Assembly: GCF_025463825.1 (NCBI RefSeq)
Contig: NZ_JAODBG010000011.1
Location: 1-64,000, forward strand
From: Cryobacterium sp.
Lineage (GTDB): Bacteria; Actinomycetota; Actinomycetes; Actinomycetales; Microbacteriaceae
Direction of reading: 5' to 3'
Length of the DNA stretch: 64,000 nt
The position numbers and the translations under genes are program-made. The notes under the pieces were generated by a model. The model ran no database searches and was not told the origin of the DNA. It was given only the letters and a program-made list of their open reading frames with translations. Below are positions 55,183 through 64,000 of the stretch, in pieces. How positions within the stretch are numbered: position 1 is the stretch's first letter; the number at the start of each line of letters is the position of its first letter.

Positions 55183-56151
55183 CGACGCGGCGCGGCTCGA
55201 GCGCAACATCGCCAGGATGGCCGCCTTCGCCGCCGCGGCCGGGCTGGCGCTGCGATCGCACGTGAAAACGCACAAGTCGGTCGAGATCGCGCGCCGGCAG
55301 GCCGCCGCCGGCGCCAGCGGCATCACGGTCGCCACGATCTCCGAGGCCGAAACCTTCGCGGCGGCCGGCTTCACCGACATTTTCATCGCCTACCCGCTCT
55401 GGCTCGACGCCGACAAGACCGCCCGGCTGCGACGCTTGCTCGAAGCCATCCCGGTCGGGGCGGGTCCGCTGCTCATCGGCGTCGACTCCATCGCCGGTGC
55501 TGAACGGGCCGCGCACGCCGCCGCCGGTCTGCTCGACCGGCTGGCGGTGCTCGTCGAGGTGGACTCCGGCCACCAGCGCAGCGGCGTGGCCGCAACCCAG
55601 GCGGGGCCGGTCGCCGCCGCCGCGCGGCAGCGGCCGATGAGGCGCGCGAACTCTCCGCCGCGCTGCTCTCCCTGGCCGGCTTCGGCGTGACGGCACGCAT
55701 CGTCAGCGGGGGCTCCACCCCCTCCGCCGAGTTCGCCGACGCCACGGTGCTCACCGAGCTTCGCCCCGGCGTCTACGTGTTCCGGGACGCGCAACAGTGG
55801 GAGCTCGGCATGTCGTCGCCCGACGATATCGCCCTCGCCGTGCACACCACCGTGGTGTCCCGGCACGGCGGCCGCCTCATCGCGGATGCGGGCAGCAAGG
55901 TCCTCGGCGCCGATCGAGGATCGTACTCAACGGGTTTCGGACGCCTGCTCGACCACCCCGAAGCGCGGGTCACCGCACTGTCGGAGCACCACGCAACCAT
56001 CACCGGGGTCGACCTGCCCGCCGGCAGTCAGGTTCGAGTCGTGCCGAACCACGTCTGCACCGCCGTGAACCTCGCCAACGAATACGTGGTGGTGCGCGAC
56101 GGTGTCGTCGTGGGGCGCTGGCCCATCGACGCCCGCGGCGCCAACACCTAG
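55157..56151 (+). CDS. D-threonine-aldolase-like PLP enzyme (alanine racemase N-terminal fold, frameshifted)
   Basis: From GTG 55157 the first frame gives LVIDAARLERNIARMAAF and the PLP-Lys motif RSHVKTHKSVEIARRQ, then ATISEAETFAAAGFTDIFIAYPLW. A one-base deletion in a G-run near 55625 moves the rest (VTARIVSGGSTPS ... SEHHATITGVDLPAGSQVRVVPNHVC) to another frame; restoring one G gives ARAAADEARELSAALLSLAGFGV. The C-terminal SEHHA...PNHVC carries the metal-binding His/Cys of D-threonine aldolase/D-serine dehydratase-type enzymes. The N-terminus collides head-on with the DUF4097 remnant. Confidence 0.7.
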
Positions 56152-56172
56152 CAGCAAGGGAAGACAGGCGTT

Positions 56173-57818
56173 ATGGATGTTCAACTCCTCCTCGTGATGA
56201 CCGGCGCGCTGGTCATCGCCGCCTTCGCCCACCTCCGCGGGCTGCAGGCCGGCATCGTGACCGTCACCCTGGCGGCGGCCATCTCGTTCATCCCCGGCCT
56301 GCCGCAACTGCAACTCGAGCCCGAGCTGATCCTCGGAGTCGTGGTCCGCCGCTGCTCTACTCCGCCACCCTCAACTTCTCGTTCTTCGCCTTCGTCAAGA
56401 ACCTGCGCAGCATCCTCGGCCTCGGCGTGGGCCTGGTGGTCTTCACCACCGCGGTGGTGGGCCTGCTCACCTCGTGACTCTCCCCCGACCTCTGACTGGC
56501 CGGCGCGCTCGTGCTCGCCGCAGTGGTCTCACCGCCGGACTCGGTCACCACCGTCAGCCATGGGCGCGAGATCGGCCTGCCACGGCGCACGATCTCCATC
56601 CTCACCGGTGAAAGCCTCGTCAACGACGCGGCGGCGCTCACCCTGTTCGCCGTGGCGGTGGCCGCCGTGACCGGCGACCGCGAGTTCATCGAAAACCCGT
56701 TCCTGCTCTTCGGCTGGGAGGCCCTGATCGGCCTGATCCTCGGTGTGGTCATCGGCCGGGTCGTCATCAGCGTGCGCGCCAAGGTGGGCAACCCCACCAT
56801 CGAGAGCGGGCTCAACCTGCTGGTCCCGTTCCTGGCATACTTCGCCGCCGAGCAGCTCCACGCCTCGGCATCATCGCCGTCGTCGCGGCCGGCTTCACCG
56901 TGAGCATGTCGCACTTCCGCACCCGGTCCAGCGGCACGCCCTCCACGGCCTACCGGACCCGGCTGCAGGAGGCGGCGCTCTGGCCCGTCGTCGACCTCAT
57001 CCTCGAGGCATTCGTCTTCGCGTACATGGGCTTGCAGTTCCGGTTCGTGCTGGAGGACCTCGCGGACTCGAGCACCCCCACCTGTCCATCCTCGGGCTGG
57101 GCCTGCTCGTGCTGCTCACGGTCATTCTCTGCCGGTTCGCCTGGGTGTACTTCAGCTATGGGCCCGCCCAGCTCGCCCTGCTGACCTACGCCAAGCGGAT
57201 GGCGCGCACCCTCGACCCGATGGCCCGCCGGCGGGAGCGACGACGGGACGGACCGGACCGGACCAGGCACAGCCGACCCGGGAGGCCGGAGAGCGCGGGC
57301 GGACGCGGCGGCGGGCAGGGCGGTCGCCCCTGTCCGCGCGGCAGGCAGGGCGGGCGAGACGGCAGCCACATCACCGTGCTCACGCCGCCGGAGAATCTGC
57401 TCGTCTCCTGGACCGGCATGCGCGGCATCATCACCCTCGCCGCGGCCGGCGGCATCCCGCTCACCATCGCCTCAGGGGCGCCGTTTCCCGGCCGCACCAA
57501 CATCCTAACCGTGGCGTTCATCGTGGCGGTCGGCACACTGTTGCTGCAGGGCTCCACCCTGCCGTGGCTGGCGAAGCAACTGAACATCGACACCACCGCC
57601 GAAGACATCGAGATCGAGGAGGGCCGGGCCGCGGCCCGCGCTGGGGCCGACGCCGCGGTGGCCGGCCGAGACGACAGTACCAGCGGTGCGTTCTTCGACC
57701 TCCAACGGGCCGCCCTCACCGACGCCGTACTGGCGCGACAATCACCCCGGGCAGCGCCGGTGACGTGCGCGCGGAGATCGACGCCCTGCAGGCGGGGGTG
57801 ACGCCGCTGCTCGACTAG
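56173..57818 (+). pseudogene. Na+/H+ antiporter (CPA1/NhaP type), multiply broken
   Basis: Pieces of one CPA1 antiporter appear in successive frames: MDVQLLLVMTGALVIAAFAH and PGLPQLQLEPELILGVVV; LLYSATLNFSFFAFVKNL; VLAAVVSPPDSVTTVSHGRE with LTGESLVNDAAALTLFA (the ND ion motif); HFRTRSSGTPSTAYRTRLQE; LLVSWTGMRGIITLAAAGGI; a C-terminal AGDVRAEIDALQAG. Breaks: one-base losses near 56340, 56870, 57075 and 57740, and two in-frame TGA codons at about 56476-56496. The indels could be sequencing errors; the stops fit real decay better. Confidence 0.75.
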
Positions 57819-57886
57819 CGGATCGCATCCGCGCGGGGCAGGCGCTATGGTCAAGGCGAAACAGGGCACCGACCGAGGAGGCCGCC

Positions 57887-58324
57887 ATGACCGTCGGATT
57901 GACCATCACCCGCACCATCGCGGCTCCGCCCGAGCGGGTATTCGAAGCCTGGACTCGGCCGGCGGATTTCGCCGCGTGGTTCGGCGACGGCGTCCGGGTC
58001 CCCGTCGAGACGGTGGTGATGGACGTTCGGGTGGGCGGCGACTGGACCGCGGTCATGCACCCGCCCGACGGCAGCACGATCAACTGGCACGGTCGATACA
58101 CCGAGGTGGACCCGCCGCATCGCCTGGCCTTCACAATGAACGACGACCCCGGCCAGGACAGCACGGAACCCGTCATTGTCACGTTCGCGCCGGCCGCCGC
58201 CGGCACCGAGATGCGGCTCACCCAGCCCCGCGATGGTCTCACCGACGCCCAACTGGCCCGCACCCTGCTGGGCTACAACGCGTTCTTCGACGCCATGGAG
58301 ATCCTGGTGGCCGGCCGCGACTGA
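57887..58324 (+). CDS. SRPBCC (AHSA1/START-like) protein
   Basis: 145 residues. The AHSA1 family opening is clear: ITRTIAAPPERVFEAWTRPADFAAWFGD, followed by VMDVRVGGDWTAVM, NWHGRYTEVDPPHRLAFT and the long C-terminal helix QLARTLLGYNAFFDAMEILVAG. It folds as a helix-grip with an internal hydrophobic pocket. No partner ArsR regulator is adjacent. Ribosome site GAGGAGG precedes the ATG. Confidence 0.87.
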   Translation: MTVGLTITRTIAAPPERVFEAWTRPADFAAWFGDGVRVPVETVVMDVRVGGDWTAVMHPPDGSTINWHGRYTEVDPPHRLAFTMNDDPGQDSTEPVIVTFAPAAAGTEMRLTQPRDGLTDAQLARTLLGYNAFFDAMEILVAGRD

Positions 58325-58348
58325 CGGGCACGGGTGGCATTCAGCGAG

Positions 58349-58455
58349 CTACGCCAGCTCAGCCTGGGTGGGGCCGGGAAGATGCGTCAGCCGCGACACC
58401 ACCATGGTGGCGGAGAGCAGCGCGAAGGCCGTCGTCGCGGTGAGTACGCCTAGTA
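58349..58455 (-). pseudogene. Possible C-terminal fragment of a membrane protein
   Basis: Directly beyond the prfC stop, another minus-strand frame reads LLGVLTATTAFALLSATMVV then SRLTHLPGPTQAELA and a stop. It looks like a last membrane helix and tail with no gene in front of it. It could be a remnant or chance. Confidence 0.25.
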
Positions 58456-60087
58456 GCGAACCTCGTCGACCGGGCCGCCGCCGGCGAGGTCCTCGAGCAG
58501 CAGTTCGGGGTGGTCGCGCACGGTGTTGCGCAGGCGCCACGGGGTGCTGAACAGGGCCAGCAGGGTGCCGTCGCTGCGGCGGAGCACCTCCACCTGGCGA
58601 TCGTGGCCGAGGATCAGCGCGCTTTCCTTGTCGGTGCGGCGGGCCAGCTGATAGGGCAGAACGTCGCTGCGGATGGCCGCGCCGAAGTCGTGCGACATCC
58701 GCTCTTCGACCACCTCGAACTGCATCGGGCCGACCGCGCCGAGCACCGGGGCCTGGTCGCCGCGGAGGTCCGAGCGCATCACCTGGATGACGCCCTCGTG
58801 GTCGAGCTGGTCGATGCCGCGGCGGAACTGCTTGTGCTTGCTGGTGTCGGCGGGGCGCACGGCGCGGAAGTGCGCGGGAGCGAACATCGGCAGCGGTGGG
58901 AAGGTGACCGACGGGCTGCCCTCGTGGATCGAGTCGCCCACCCGCAGCGCGGACGCGTTGACCAGTCCGACGATGTCGCCGGGCCAGGCTTCCTCGGCCA
59001 CTTCGCGGTCCTTGCCGAACAGCTGCTGGGCATACTTGGTGGCGAACGGCCGGCCGGTGGCGGAGTGGGTGACCACCATGCCGCGGCGGAACTGGCCGGA
59101 GCACACCCGAACGAAGGCGACGTAGTCGCGGTGCGAGGAGTTCATGCCGGACTGCACCTTGAAGACGAAGCCGGAGAACGGGCTGGTGACGGGGCGGTGG
59201 CCGCCCTCGGCGTCCAGGCGCGCCTCGGCGGGCGGCGCGAAGTCCACCAGGGTGTCGAGGATGTGCTGCACGCCGAAGTTGAGCACGGCGGCGGAGAACA
59301 GCACCGGCGTGGTGATCCCGTCGAGGAACAGCTCCTCGTCGTGGTTCTGGCCTTCCTCGTCGAGGAGTTCGGACTCCTCAGCGGCGGCGACCCAGGCGTC
59401 GCCCTCGGCGGCGGCGGCCTCGCCAGCGGTGGTGCGCTCGGAGTCGGCGCGGGTGGCGCCGCCGGCGGTGCGGTTGAACCGGATGAAGTCGCTGCTGTCC
59501 CGCTCGATCACACCGCGGAAGTCGCCCGCGATGCCCACCGGCCAGGTGAGAGGGGTGGGGATCAGGCCCGTGCGGGTGCGGATCTCGTCCATCAGGTCGA
59601 GCGCGGCGGAGCCGGGGCGGTCCCACTTGTTGATCACGGTGATGACGGGCAGGCCGCGCTGCTTGCAGACCTCGAAGAGCTTCATGGTCTGCACCTCGAG
59701 GCCCTTGCTGGCGTCCACGAGCATGACGGCGGCATCCACCGCGGAGAGCACCCGGAAGGTGTCCTCGGAGAAGTCCGCGTGGCCGGGGGTGTCGACGAGG
59801 TTGATCACGCTGTCGCGGTATTCGAACTGGATGGCGGCGGACGTGATCGAGATACCGCGCTCCTGTTCCATGGTCATCCAGTCGGAGACGGTGCCGCGCC
59901 GGCCGGCCTTGCCGTGCGTGGCGCCGGCGGTGGTGATGGCGTGGGCGTGCAGCAGCAGCGCCTCGGTCAGCGTGGACTTGCCGGCGTCGGGGTGGGAGAT
60001 GACGGCGAAGGTGCGCCGGCGCAATGCCTGAGCTTCGACCTCTTTCGGAGACACTTCGGTGCCCGGGGTCACGGTTGCTTCAGCCAC
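58450..60087 (-). CDS. prfC: Peptide chain release factor 3
   Basis: 545 residues. GTPase motifs: SHPDAGKST (G1), QERGISITSAA (G2), VDTPGHADFSE (G3), INKWDRPG (G4). Then the RF3 domains, with QFRRGIDQLDHEGVIQVMRS and GAVGPMQFEVVEERMSHDFG. RF3 recycles RF1 and RF2 from the ribosome after termination. A ~35-residue acidic insertion near 215-255 (TAGEAAAAEGDAWVAAAEES) is seen in actinobacterial RF3. GTG start with AGGAAA upstream. Divergent from the ROK gene. Confidence 0.92.
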   Translation of the reverse strand: MAEATVTPGTEVSPKEVEAQALRRRTFAVISHPDAGKSTLTEALLLHAHAITTAGATHGKAGRRGTVSDWMTMEQERGISITSAAIQFEYRDSVINLVDTPGHADFSEDTFRVLSAVDAAVMLVDASKGLEVQTMKLFEVCKQRGLPVITVINKWDRPGSAALDLMDEIRTRTGLIPTPLTWPVGIAGDFRGVIERDSSDFIRFNRTAGGATRADSERTTAGEAAAAEGDAWVAAAEESELLDEEGQNHDEELFLDGITTPVLFSAAVLNFGVQHILDTLVDFAPPAEARLDAEGGHRPVTSPFSGFVFKVQSGMNSSHRDYVAFVRVCSGQFRRGMVVTHSATGRPFATKYAQQLFGKDREVAEEAWPGDIVGLVNASALRVGDSIHEGSPSVTFPPLPMFAPAHFRAVRPADTSKHKQFRRGIDQLDHEGVIQVMRSDLRGDQAPVLGAVGPMQFEVVEERMSHDFGAAIRSDVLPYQLARRTDKESALILGHDRQVEVLRRSDGTLLALFSTPWRLRNTVRDHPELLLEDLAGGGPVDEVRY

Positions 60088-60196
60088 TTGCTAGGTTTCC
60101 TGCTTCTTTTCGTCTGTCCAGTGCACTCACGCGCACGCGTCCTTCAAACCTAACCTGCGCGGCTGCCTAACGACTCCGCGCCAATTGTTACCATCC

Positions 60197-60226
60197 TTTA
60201 CAAACGTGCCCGGCAGATGGGATAAT
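60197..60226 (+). promoter_or_regulatory. Promoter of the ROK kinase gene
   Basis: -35 TTTACA (60197-60202), 18-bp spacer, extended -10 TGG-GATAAT (60218-60226). Transcription would start near 60233 and leave a ~84-base leader; GAGGAG lies before the ATG at 60317. This is one of the best sigma-A-like promoters in the window. Confidence 0.6.
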
Positions 60227-60316
60227 CTCCCCACAGGCAGTTGACGATCAGCACGCATTCACTCATGGCCGGTTTCTTGCCCCGCCACACTCGCCTACCG
60301 CTGAGGAGCCCCTGCC

Positions 60317-61270
60317 ATGACCCTGACGTCGGTGGTCGACCAGGCGCTTCCGCTGGGCATCGGCCCAGCCGTGATCGCGGTCGACGTGGGCGGCACCGAT
60401 ACCAAGGCCGCGCTGTTCGACGAATCCGGCCGGATGCTGGGCCTCAGCCGCACTCCGACGCCTCACGATGGCGCGGGCACGGCCCTCGCGGTGGTCGGCA
60501 GGGTGCAGGAGCTCACGCTGCAGTTCGCCGCCGACTTTCCTCAGGTGCGCCCCCGCGCGGTGGGCCTGATCGCTCCGGGCGTGGTCGACGACGACGCGGG
60601 CATCGGCATCCTGTCGGCGAACCTGCACTGGTCGAACGTGCCGTTCAAGCAACTCACCGAAGACCTGGTACACCTGCCCACCACCTTCTCGCACGACGTG
60701 CGGGCCGCCGGGGAGGCCGAGTTCCGGCTCGGCGCCGCCCGACCGTACCAGAACGTGATGGTGCTGGTCATCGGCACCGGCATCGCCGGTTCACTGTTCA
60801 TCAACGGCCACGCCCACACCGGTGCCGGTTACGCCGGCGCGATCGGCCACTCCATCGTCGACCCGGCCGGCCCCGTGTGCGGCTGTGGCTCGCGCGGCTG
60901 CCTGGAGAGCATCGCCTCGGCCGGTGCGCTCGTGCGGCGCTACACCGAACTCACCGGCATCCGCCCAAGCGGGGCGCGTGAGGTGCTGGCCCTCGCCCAA
61001 GCCGGTGATGCCGCCGCGACGGCGATCTGGAGTGGCGCCCTCGACGCGCTCGCCCTCAGCCTCGCCCAGCTCGCCGCGGTCCTCGCCCCCGAGGCCGTCG
61101 TGATCGGCGGCGGCCTGGCCCAGTCCGGCGACCGCCTGTCCGTTCCCTTGCGCGAGCGGGTGAGCGCGCTGCTGAGCTTCCACCGCCGACCGGTGATTCT
61201 GCCGGCCTCGATCGGCGAGAACGCCGGCCTGCTCGGCGGCGCCCTGCGCGCCCGCGACCTGGTTTCTTGA
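60317..61270 (+). CDS. ROK-family sugar kinase
   Basis: 317 residues. ATP phosphate motif VDVGGTDTKAALFD (~22-35), catalytic Asp in HDVRAAGEAE (~125-134), GTGIAGSLFING, and the ROK zinc site GHSIVDPAGPVCGCGSRGC followed by LES. There is no N-terminal HTH, so it is a kinase rather than a repressor, probably for glucose, N-acetylglucosamine or N-acetylmannosamine. The convergent neighbour is nagZ with sugar ABC permeases, so GlcNAc is the best guess. Confidence 0.88.
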   Translation: MTLTSVVDQALPLGIGPAVIAVDVGGTDTKAALFDESGRMLGLSRTPTPHDGAGTALAVVGRVQELTLQFAADFPQVRPRAVGLIAPGVVDDDAGIGILSANLHWSNVPFKQLTEDLVHLPTTFSHDVRAAGEAEFRLGAARPYQNVMVLVIGTGIAGSLFINGHAHTGAGYAGAIGHSIVDPAGPVCGCGSRGCLESIASAGALVRRYTELTGIRPSGAREVLALAQAGDAAATAIWSGALDALALSLAQLAAVLAPEAVVIGGGLAQSGDRLSVPLRERVSALLSFHRRPVILPASIGENAGLLGGALRARDLVS

Positions 61271-61279
61271 CGGGCGGAG

Positions 61280-62757
61280 TCAGGCCGGGGCGTGCGGCGG
61301 GAACGCCAGCAGCTCGAGCAGCGCCCGCCCGGCCAGCCGGGAGGCACCGAAGGTGGCGATATCGGCGTAGGCGAGGTCGTCCGACGGCCAGCCCATGTCC
61401 ACCACCAGAACATCCCGACGCTCGGCGCGCAGCGCGTCGACCAGATCGCGAATGAACGGATGCCGGTGGTTGTCCTTGCCGATCACCAGGACGGGGGCCG
61501 CGGCGGGGAGCACCAGCTCGGCGGTGTCGTCACTCCCCCGGCCGATCACGTGCTGGACGCGCCACGCCGCCGCGAGGTCGGAACCCGGGTGGGCAGCCAC
61601 CTCGGCGAACGGGCCCCAGGGGGCACCGCCGACGGCGATGTTCGACACGGTGTCCAGGCGCACCACCGCGTAGGTCGTCGGGACCGCGGCGAGCCAGGCC
61701 CTGGCTCGGTCGTTGATCACGAAGGAGGCCGAAATGCGCGCAGTGTCGAAGCTCGGCTCGGAATCGCCCTGCGCCGATTGGGGCGGCGGAGCGGGCAGCG
61801 ACGTGGCTTGGCTCGCGGCCAGGGTGCCGGCCGCCACGGCGGCGAGCACGGCGGCCTCGATCCGGTCGAGCTGCTCTGCCGTGTTCTCGGTGCCGATGCA
61901 CAGCAGATCGCACCCGGCGGCGAGCGCCGCCGCGGCCGCCCCGGGGATGCCGAGGATTCCGCTCGCGCCTGCCATGTCCAGGGCGTCGCTGACGATCACT
62001 CCGTCAAAGCCCAGCTCGGTGCGGAGCAGCCCGCCGAGCACGGCGGCGGAGAGGGCAGCAGGATGTGCGAGGTCATCACGGCCTTGGCGCCGGCGGCGAT
62101 CGCCGCGCGGAAGGGCACCAACTCGCGCTCGCGCAGGGTCGCCAGCGCAACATCCACCACGGGCATGGCCAGGTGGGAATCGAGGGCGGTGTCACCGTGG
62201 CCGGGGAAGTGCTTGGGGCAGGCCGCGATGCCGGTGGACTGCAGGCCGCGCACCCAGGCGGCGGAGTGCAGGCCCACCCGGACGGGGTCGGTGCCGAAGC
62301 TGCGCACGCCGATCACCGGGTTGTCGGGATTGGAGTTGACGTCGGTGTCGGGGGCGAAGGTGAGCGTGCAGCCGGCCGTGCGCAGCTCCCAGCCGACCTG
62401 CCGGCCGACCTCTTCGGTGTAGTCGACGTCGTCGATGCGGCCGAGGATGGCGTTGCCGGGATAGGGCGAGCCGGTGGAGAAGTAGAGCCGGGTGACGTCG
62501 CCGCCCTCTTCGTCGATCGCGATGACCGCGTGCGGCTTGGCGGCGAGGATGGCGTCCGTCAGCCGCCGCAGCTGGGCGAGTGAGGCGATGTTCTGCCCGA
62601 ACAGGCACACCGCGCCGAGGCCGTTCTGCAGCCGCTCCGCCAGCCAGCCCGGCAGCTCGGTGCCGACGAGGCCCGGCATGAGGGTGGCGCGGATGTTCCG
62701 GCGCAGCGCGGCCTCCGCCGTCACGACGCTCCCGGCCCCGACCTCGGTCCCGGTCAT
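61280..62757 (-). CDS. nagZ: Beta-N-acetylhexosaminidase, glycoside hydrolase family 3 (frameshifted)
   Basis: The first frame (62757 to ~62050) has MPGLVGTELPGWL, VIAIDEEGGDVTRL and the NagZ signature KHFPGHGDTALDSH, whose His-Asp is the general acid pair. A one-base deletion in a C-run near 62050 moves the rest (GFDGVIVSDALDMAG, with the nucleophile Asp in SDALDM) to the next frame; one C restores SHILLPLSAAVLGGLL. NagZ removes GlcNAc from muropeptides or chitooligosaccharides. ATGA overlap with the permease gene makes it part of the sugar-uptake operon. Confidence 0.82.
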
Positions 62758-63615
62758 CCCTTGACCGCCCCGCTGACCAGTCCGCTGGTCATCCGGCCCT
62801 GCACGAAGAGGAAGAAGATGATCACCGGAATGGCCACCAGGGTGGATGCCGCCATCACCTGGCCCCAGTCGGTGGCCCGGCTGGCGCTGGCCTGGATGAA
62901 CCCGCGCAACCACAGCGGCAGGGTCTGGCTGGAGTTGTCCTGCAGCAGCACCAGCGCCACCGTGAACTCGTTCCACGCCTGCAGGAACGCGTACACCCCG
63001 GAGGCGACGAGTCCGGCGGCCAGCAGCGGGAAGGTGATGCGCATGAACGCCTGGGTGCGGCTCAGGCCGTCGATCATGGCCGCCTCCTCGAGATCGGCCG
63101 GCACGCCGGCGACGAAACCGCGCAGCATCCAGATCGTGAACGGCACGACGGCGGCGATGAAGAGACCCTCCGCGGGCAGCATCTGGATCAGCAGCACGGC
63201 CAGCACGAACGCGTTGCGGCCGCGGAACCGGAACCGGCTGATCGCCAGGGCGCCGAAAAAGGCGAAGAACAGGCAGAACACCACGGTGATCACGGCGATG
63301 GCCGTGCTCATGCCCAGGGCGGGCAGGAAGGTGCCGCCGGAGAACACCGCGACGAAGTTGTCCAGCGAGCCGCCGAACGGCAGCCAGGTGGGGGTGGTGC
63401 TCTGCAGCACCACGTTGGGCAGCAGCGAGGAGTTGAGCATCCAGTACACCGGGAACGCCCAGATCGACGCGACCACGATGCCGACGATGCCGAGCACGAT
63501 CCGGCCGGGGCGGATGCGGCGGCGGCCGCTGGGAGCGCCCGGGCGGCGGGCCGGCGGCTCGGCGGGCAGCGGCCGGGAGGGGGCCGGCGCCGGTGGAGTC
63601 CACGGTCGAGGTCAT
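62754..63615 (-). CDS. Sugar ABC transporter permease, second subunit (frameshifted near its start)
   Basis: From GTG 63497 the frame gives 247 residues of a MalG-like permease with six helices and EAA motif EEAAMIDGLSRTQAFMRITFPLLAAG. The likely true start is ATG 63615, which overlaps the previous stop (ATGA); a missing base in a G/C run near 63576 separates it, and adding it gives STGAGPLPRPLPAEPPARRP. It forms a carbohydrate importer with the next gene and, from the neighbourhood, probably carries chitobiose or GlcNAc compounds. Confidence 0.83.
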
Positions 63616-64000
63616 GAGTCGTCCTCCTTGAGCATGCTGCGCACGTAGAACCAGCTCAGCGCCACGGTGAGCACGAGCACGAAGATCGACACGGCACTGG
63701 CCATGGCGAAGTCGCTCGAGCCGACACCGAGTTGATAGATATAGGTACCGAGCAGGTTGGTCTCCGAGGCGATCGACCCGGCATCCTGCAACAGCCGGAT
63801 CTGGGTGAACACTCGCAGGTCCCAGATCACCTGCAGCAACAGGATGATCGCGAGCACCGGCCGGATGATCGGCACGATGATGAACCGCAGCCGCTGCCAG
63901 AGCCGGGCACCGTCGAGTTGGGCGGCCTCGAGCACCTCGGTGGAGACCTGGGTGAGGCCGGCATAGATGGAGAACGCCACGAACGGCACGCTCATCCACA
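63612..64000 (-). CDS. Sugar ABC transporter permease, first subunit (5' part outside window)
   Basis: The visible 129 residues are the C-terminal half of a MalF-type permease: EAA loop EVLEAAQLDGARLWQRLRFIIVPIIRPV, then RLLQDAGSIASETNLLGTYIYQLG and the last helix. The frame runs past the right edge. A binding-protein gene is expected further out. The stop overlaps the next permease start by four bases. Confidence 0.87.
   Translation of the reverse strand, partial: WMSVPFVAFSIYAGLTQVSTEVLEAAQLDGARLWQRLRFIIVPIIRPVLAIILLLQVIWDLRVFTQIRLLQDAGSIASETNLLGTYIYQLGVGSSDFAMASAVSIFVLVLTVALSWFYVRSMLKEDDS

Noticed and set aside
56465-56500. TGA read as tryptophan or selenocysteine in the antiporter.
   Set aside because: TGA serves as a normal stop in most neighbouring genes, and no selenocysteine insertion structure is visible.

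Overview
The window is GC-rich DNA (about 70% G+C by eye) from an actinobacterium. The gene families (an F420-type luciferase-like oxidoreductase, a DrrAB exporter, an SCO7613-like giant membrane protein, DtxR-type iron boxes, many genes with a -10 hexamer right before the start codon) fit the Microbacteriaceae, possibly Cryobacterium or a relative. That assignment is inference from family resemblance only. No rRNA, tRNA, CRISPR array, transposase or integrase was seen, and no gene-free gap exceeds about 280 bases.

Layout. 0-5.2 kb: 3' part of a giant polytopic membrane protein. 5.3-7.8 kb: SHOCT protein and divergent copper ATPase copB, with a CsoR-like operator inside the copB promoter. 7.9-11 kb: GNAT acetyltransferase, M50-like peptidase, VIT/CCC1 metal transporter behind two iron boxes, SDR. 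11.3-14.4 kb: sulfonate-type ABC importer (ATPase frameshifted). 14.6-16.7 kb: acetyl-CoA synthetase. 16.8-20.3 kb: a membrane protein coupled to a DUF4062-STAND-TPR protein. 20.5-23.1 kb: two alpha/beta hydrolases and a diacylglycerol-kinase-like lipid kinase. 23.4-29.6 kb: lspA, VOC protein, F420-type oxidoreductase, methyltransferase, DUF1622 protein, two CNNM/CorC-like proteins. 29.9-33.6 kb: sugar isomerase, Gfo/Idh dehydrogenase, TetR regulator, 2-hydroxyacid dehydrogenase. 33.6-37.3 kb: small unknown protein, siderophore-interacting reductase, universal stress protein, phosphoglycerate mutase and a pair of crcB fluoride channels. 37.4-48.5 kb: MarR regulator, terC, and a ten-gene Ter/TelA operon whose second half is a biosynthetic module (C-C lyase, two phosphoribosyltransferases, HAD phosphatase). 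48.6-52.9 kb: LysR regulator and putA. 53-57.8 kb: DrrAB exporter, truncated DUF4097 protein, D-threonine-aldolase-like enzyme and a broken Na+/H+ antiporter. 57.9-64 kb: SRPBCC protein, prfC, ROK kinase, nagZ and two sugar ABC permeases.

The most notable system is the Ter operon at 39.4-48.5 kb. Three TerD proteins, TelA and two unrecognised proteins are followed by enzymes that known Ter-system genomics links to synthesis of a nucleoside-like metabolite. Nearly every junction from 42.4 kb on overlaps or is a few bases long, which argues for one transcript. The second is the DUF4062-STAND-TPR protein with its coupled membrane partner, an architecture that could be a sensor or defence NTPase.

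Quality warning. From about 49.9 kb onward many genes carry single-base deletions in C or G runs, and three loci look internally deleted (putA, the drrB-like permease, the DUF4097/aldolase junction). Only one such lesion (ssuB) was found before 49.9 kb. Either the assembly is poor there or the region is decaying; broken genes should be read with that in mind.
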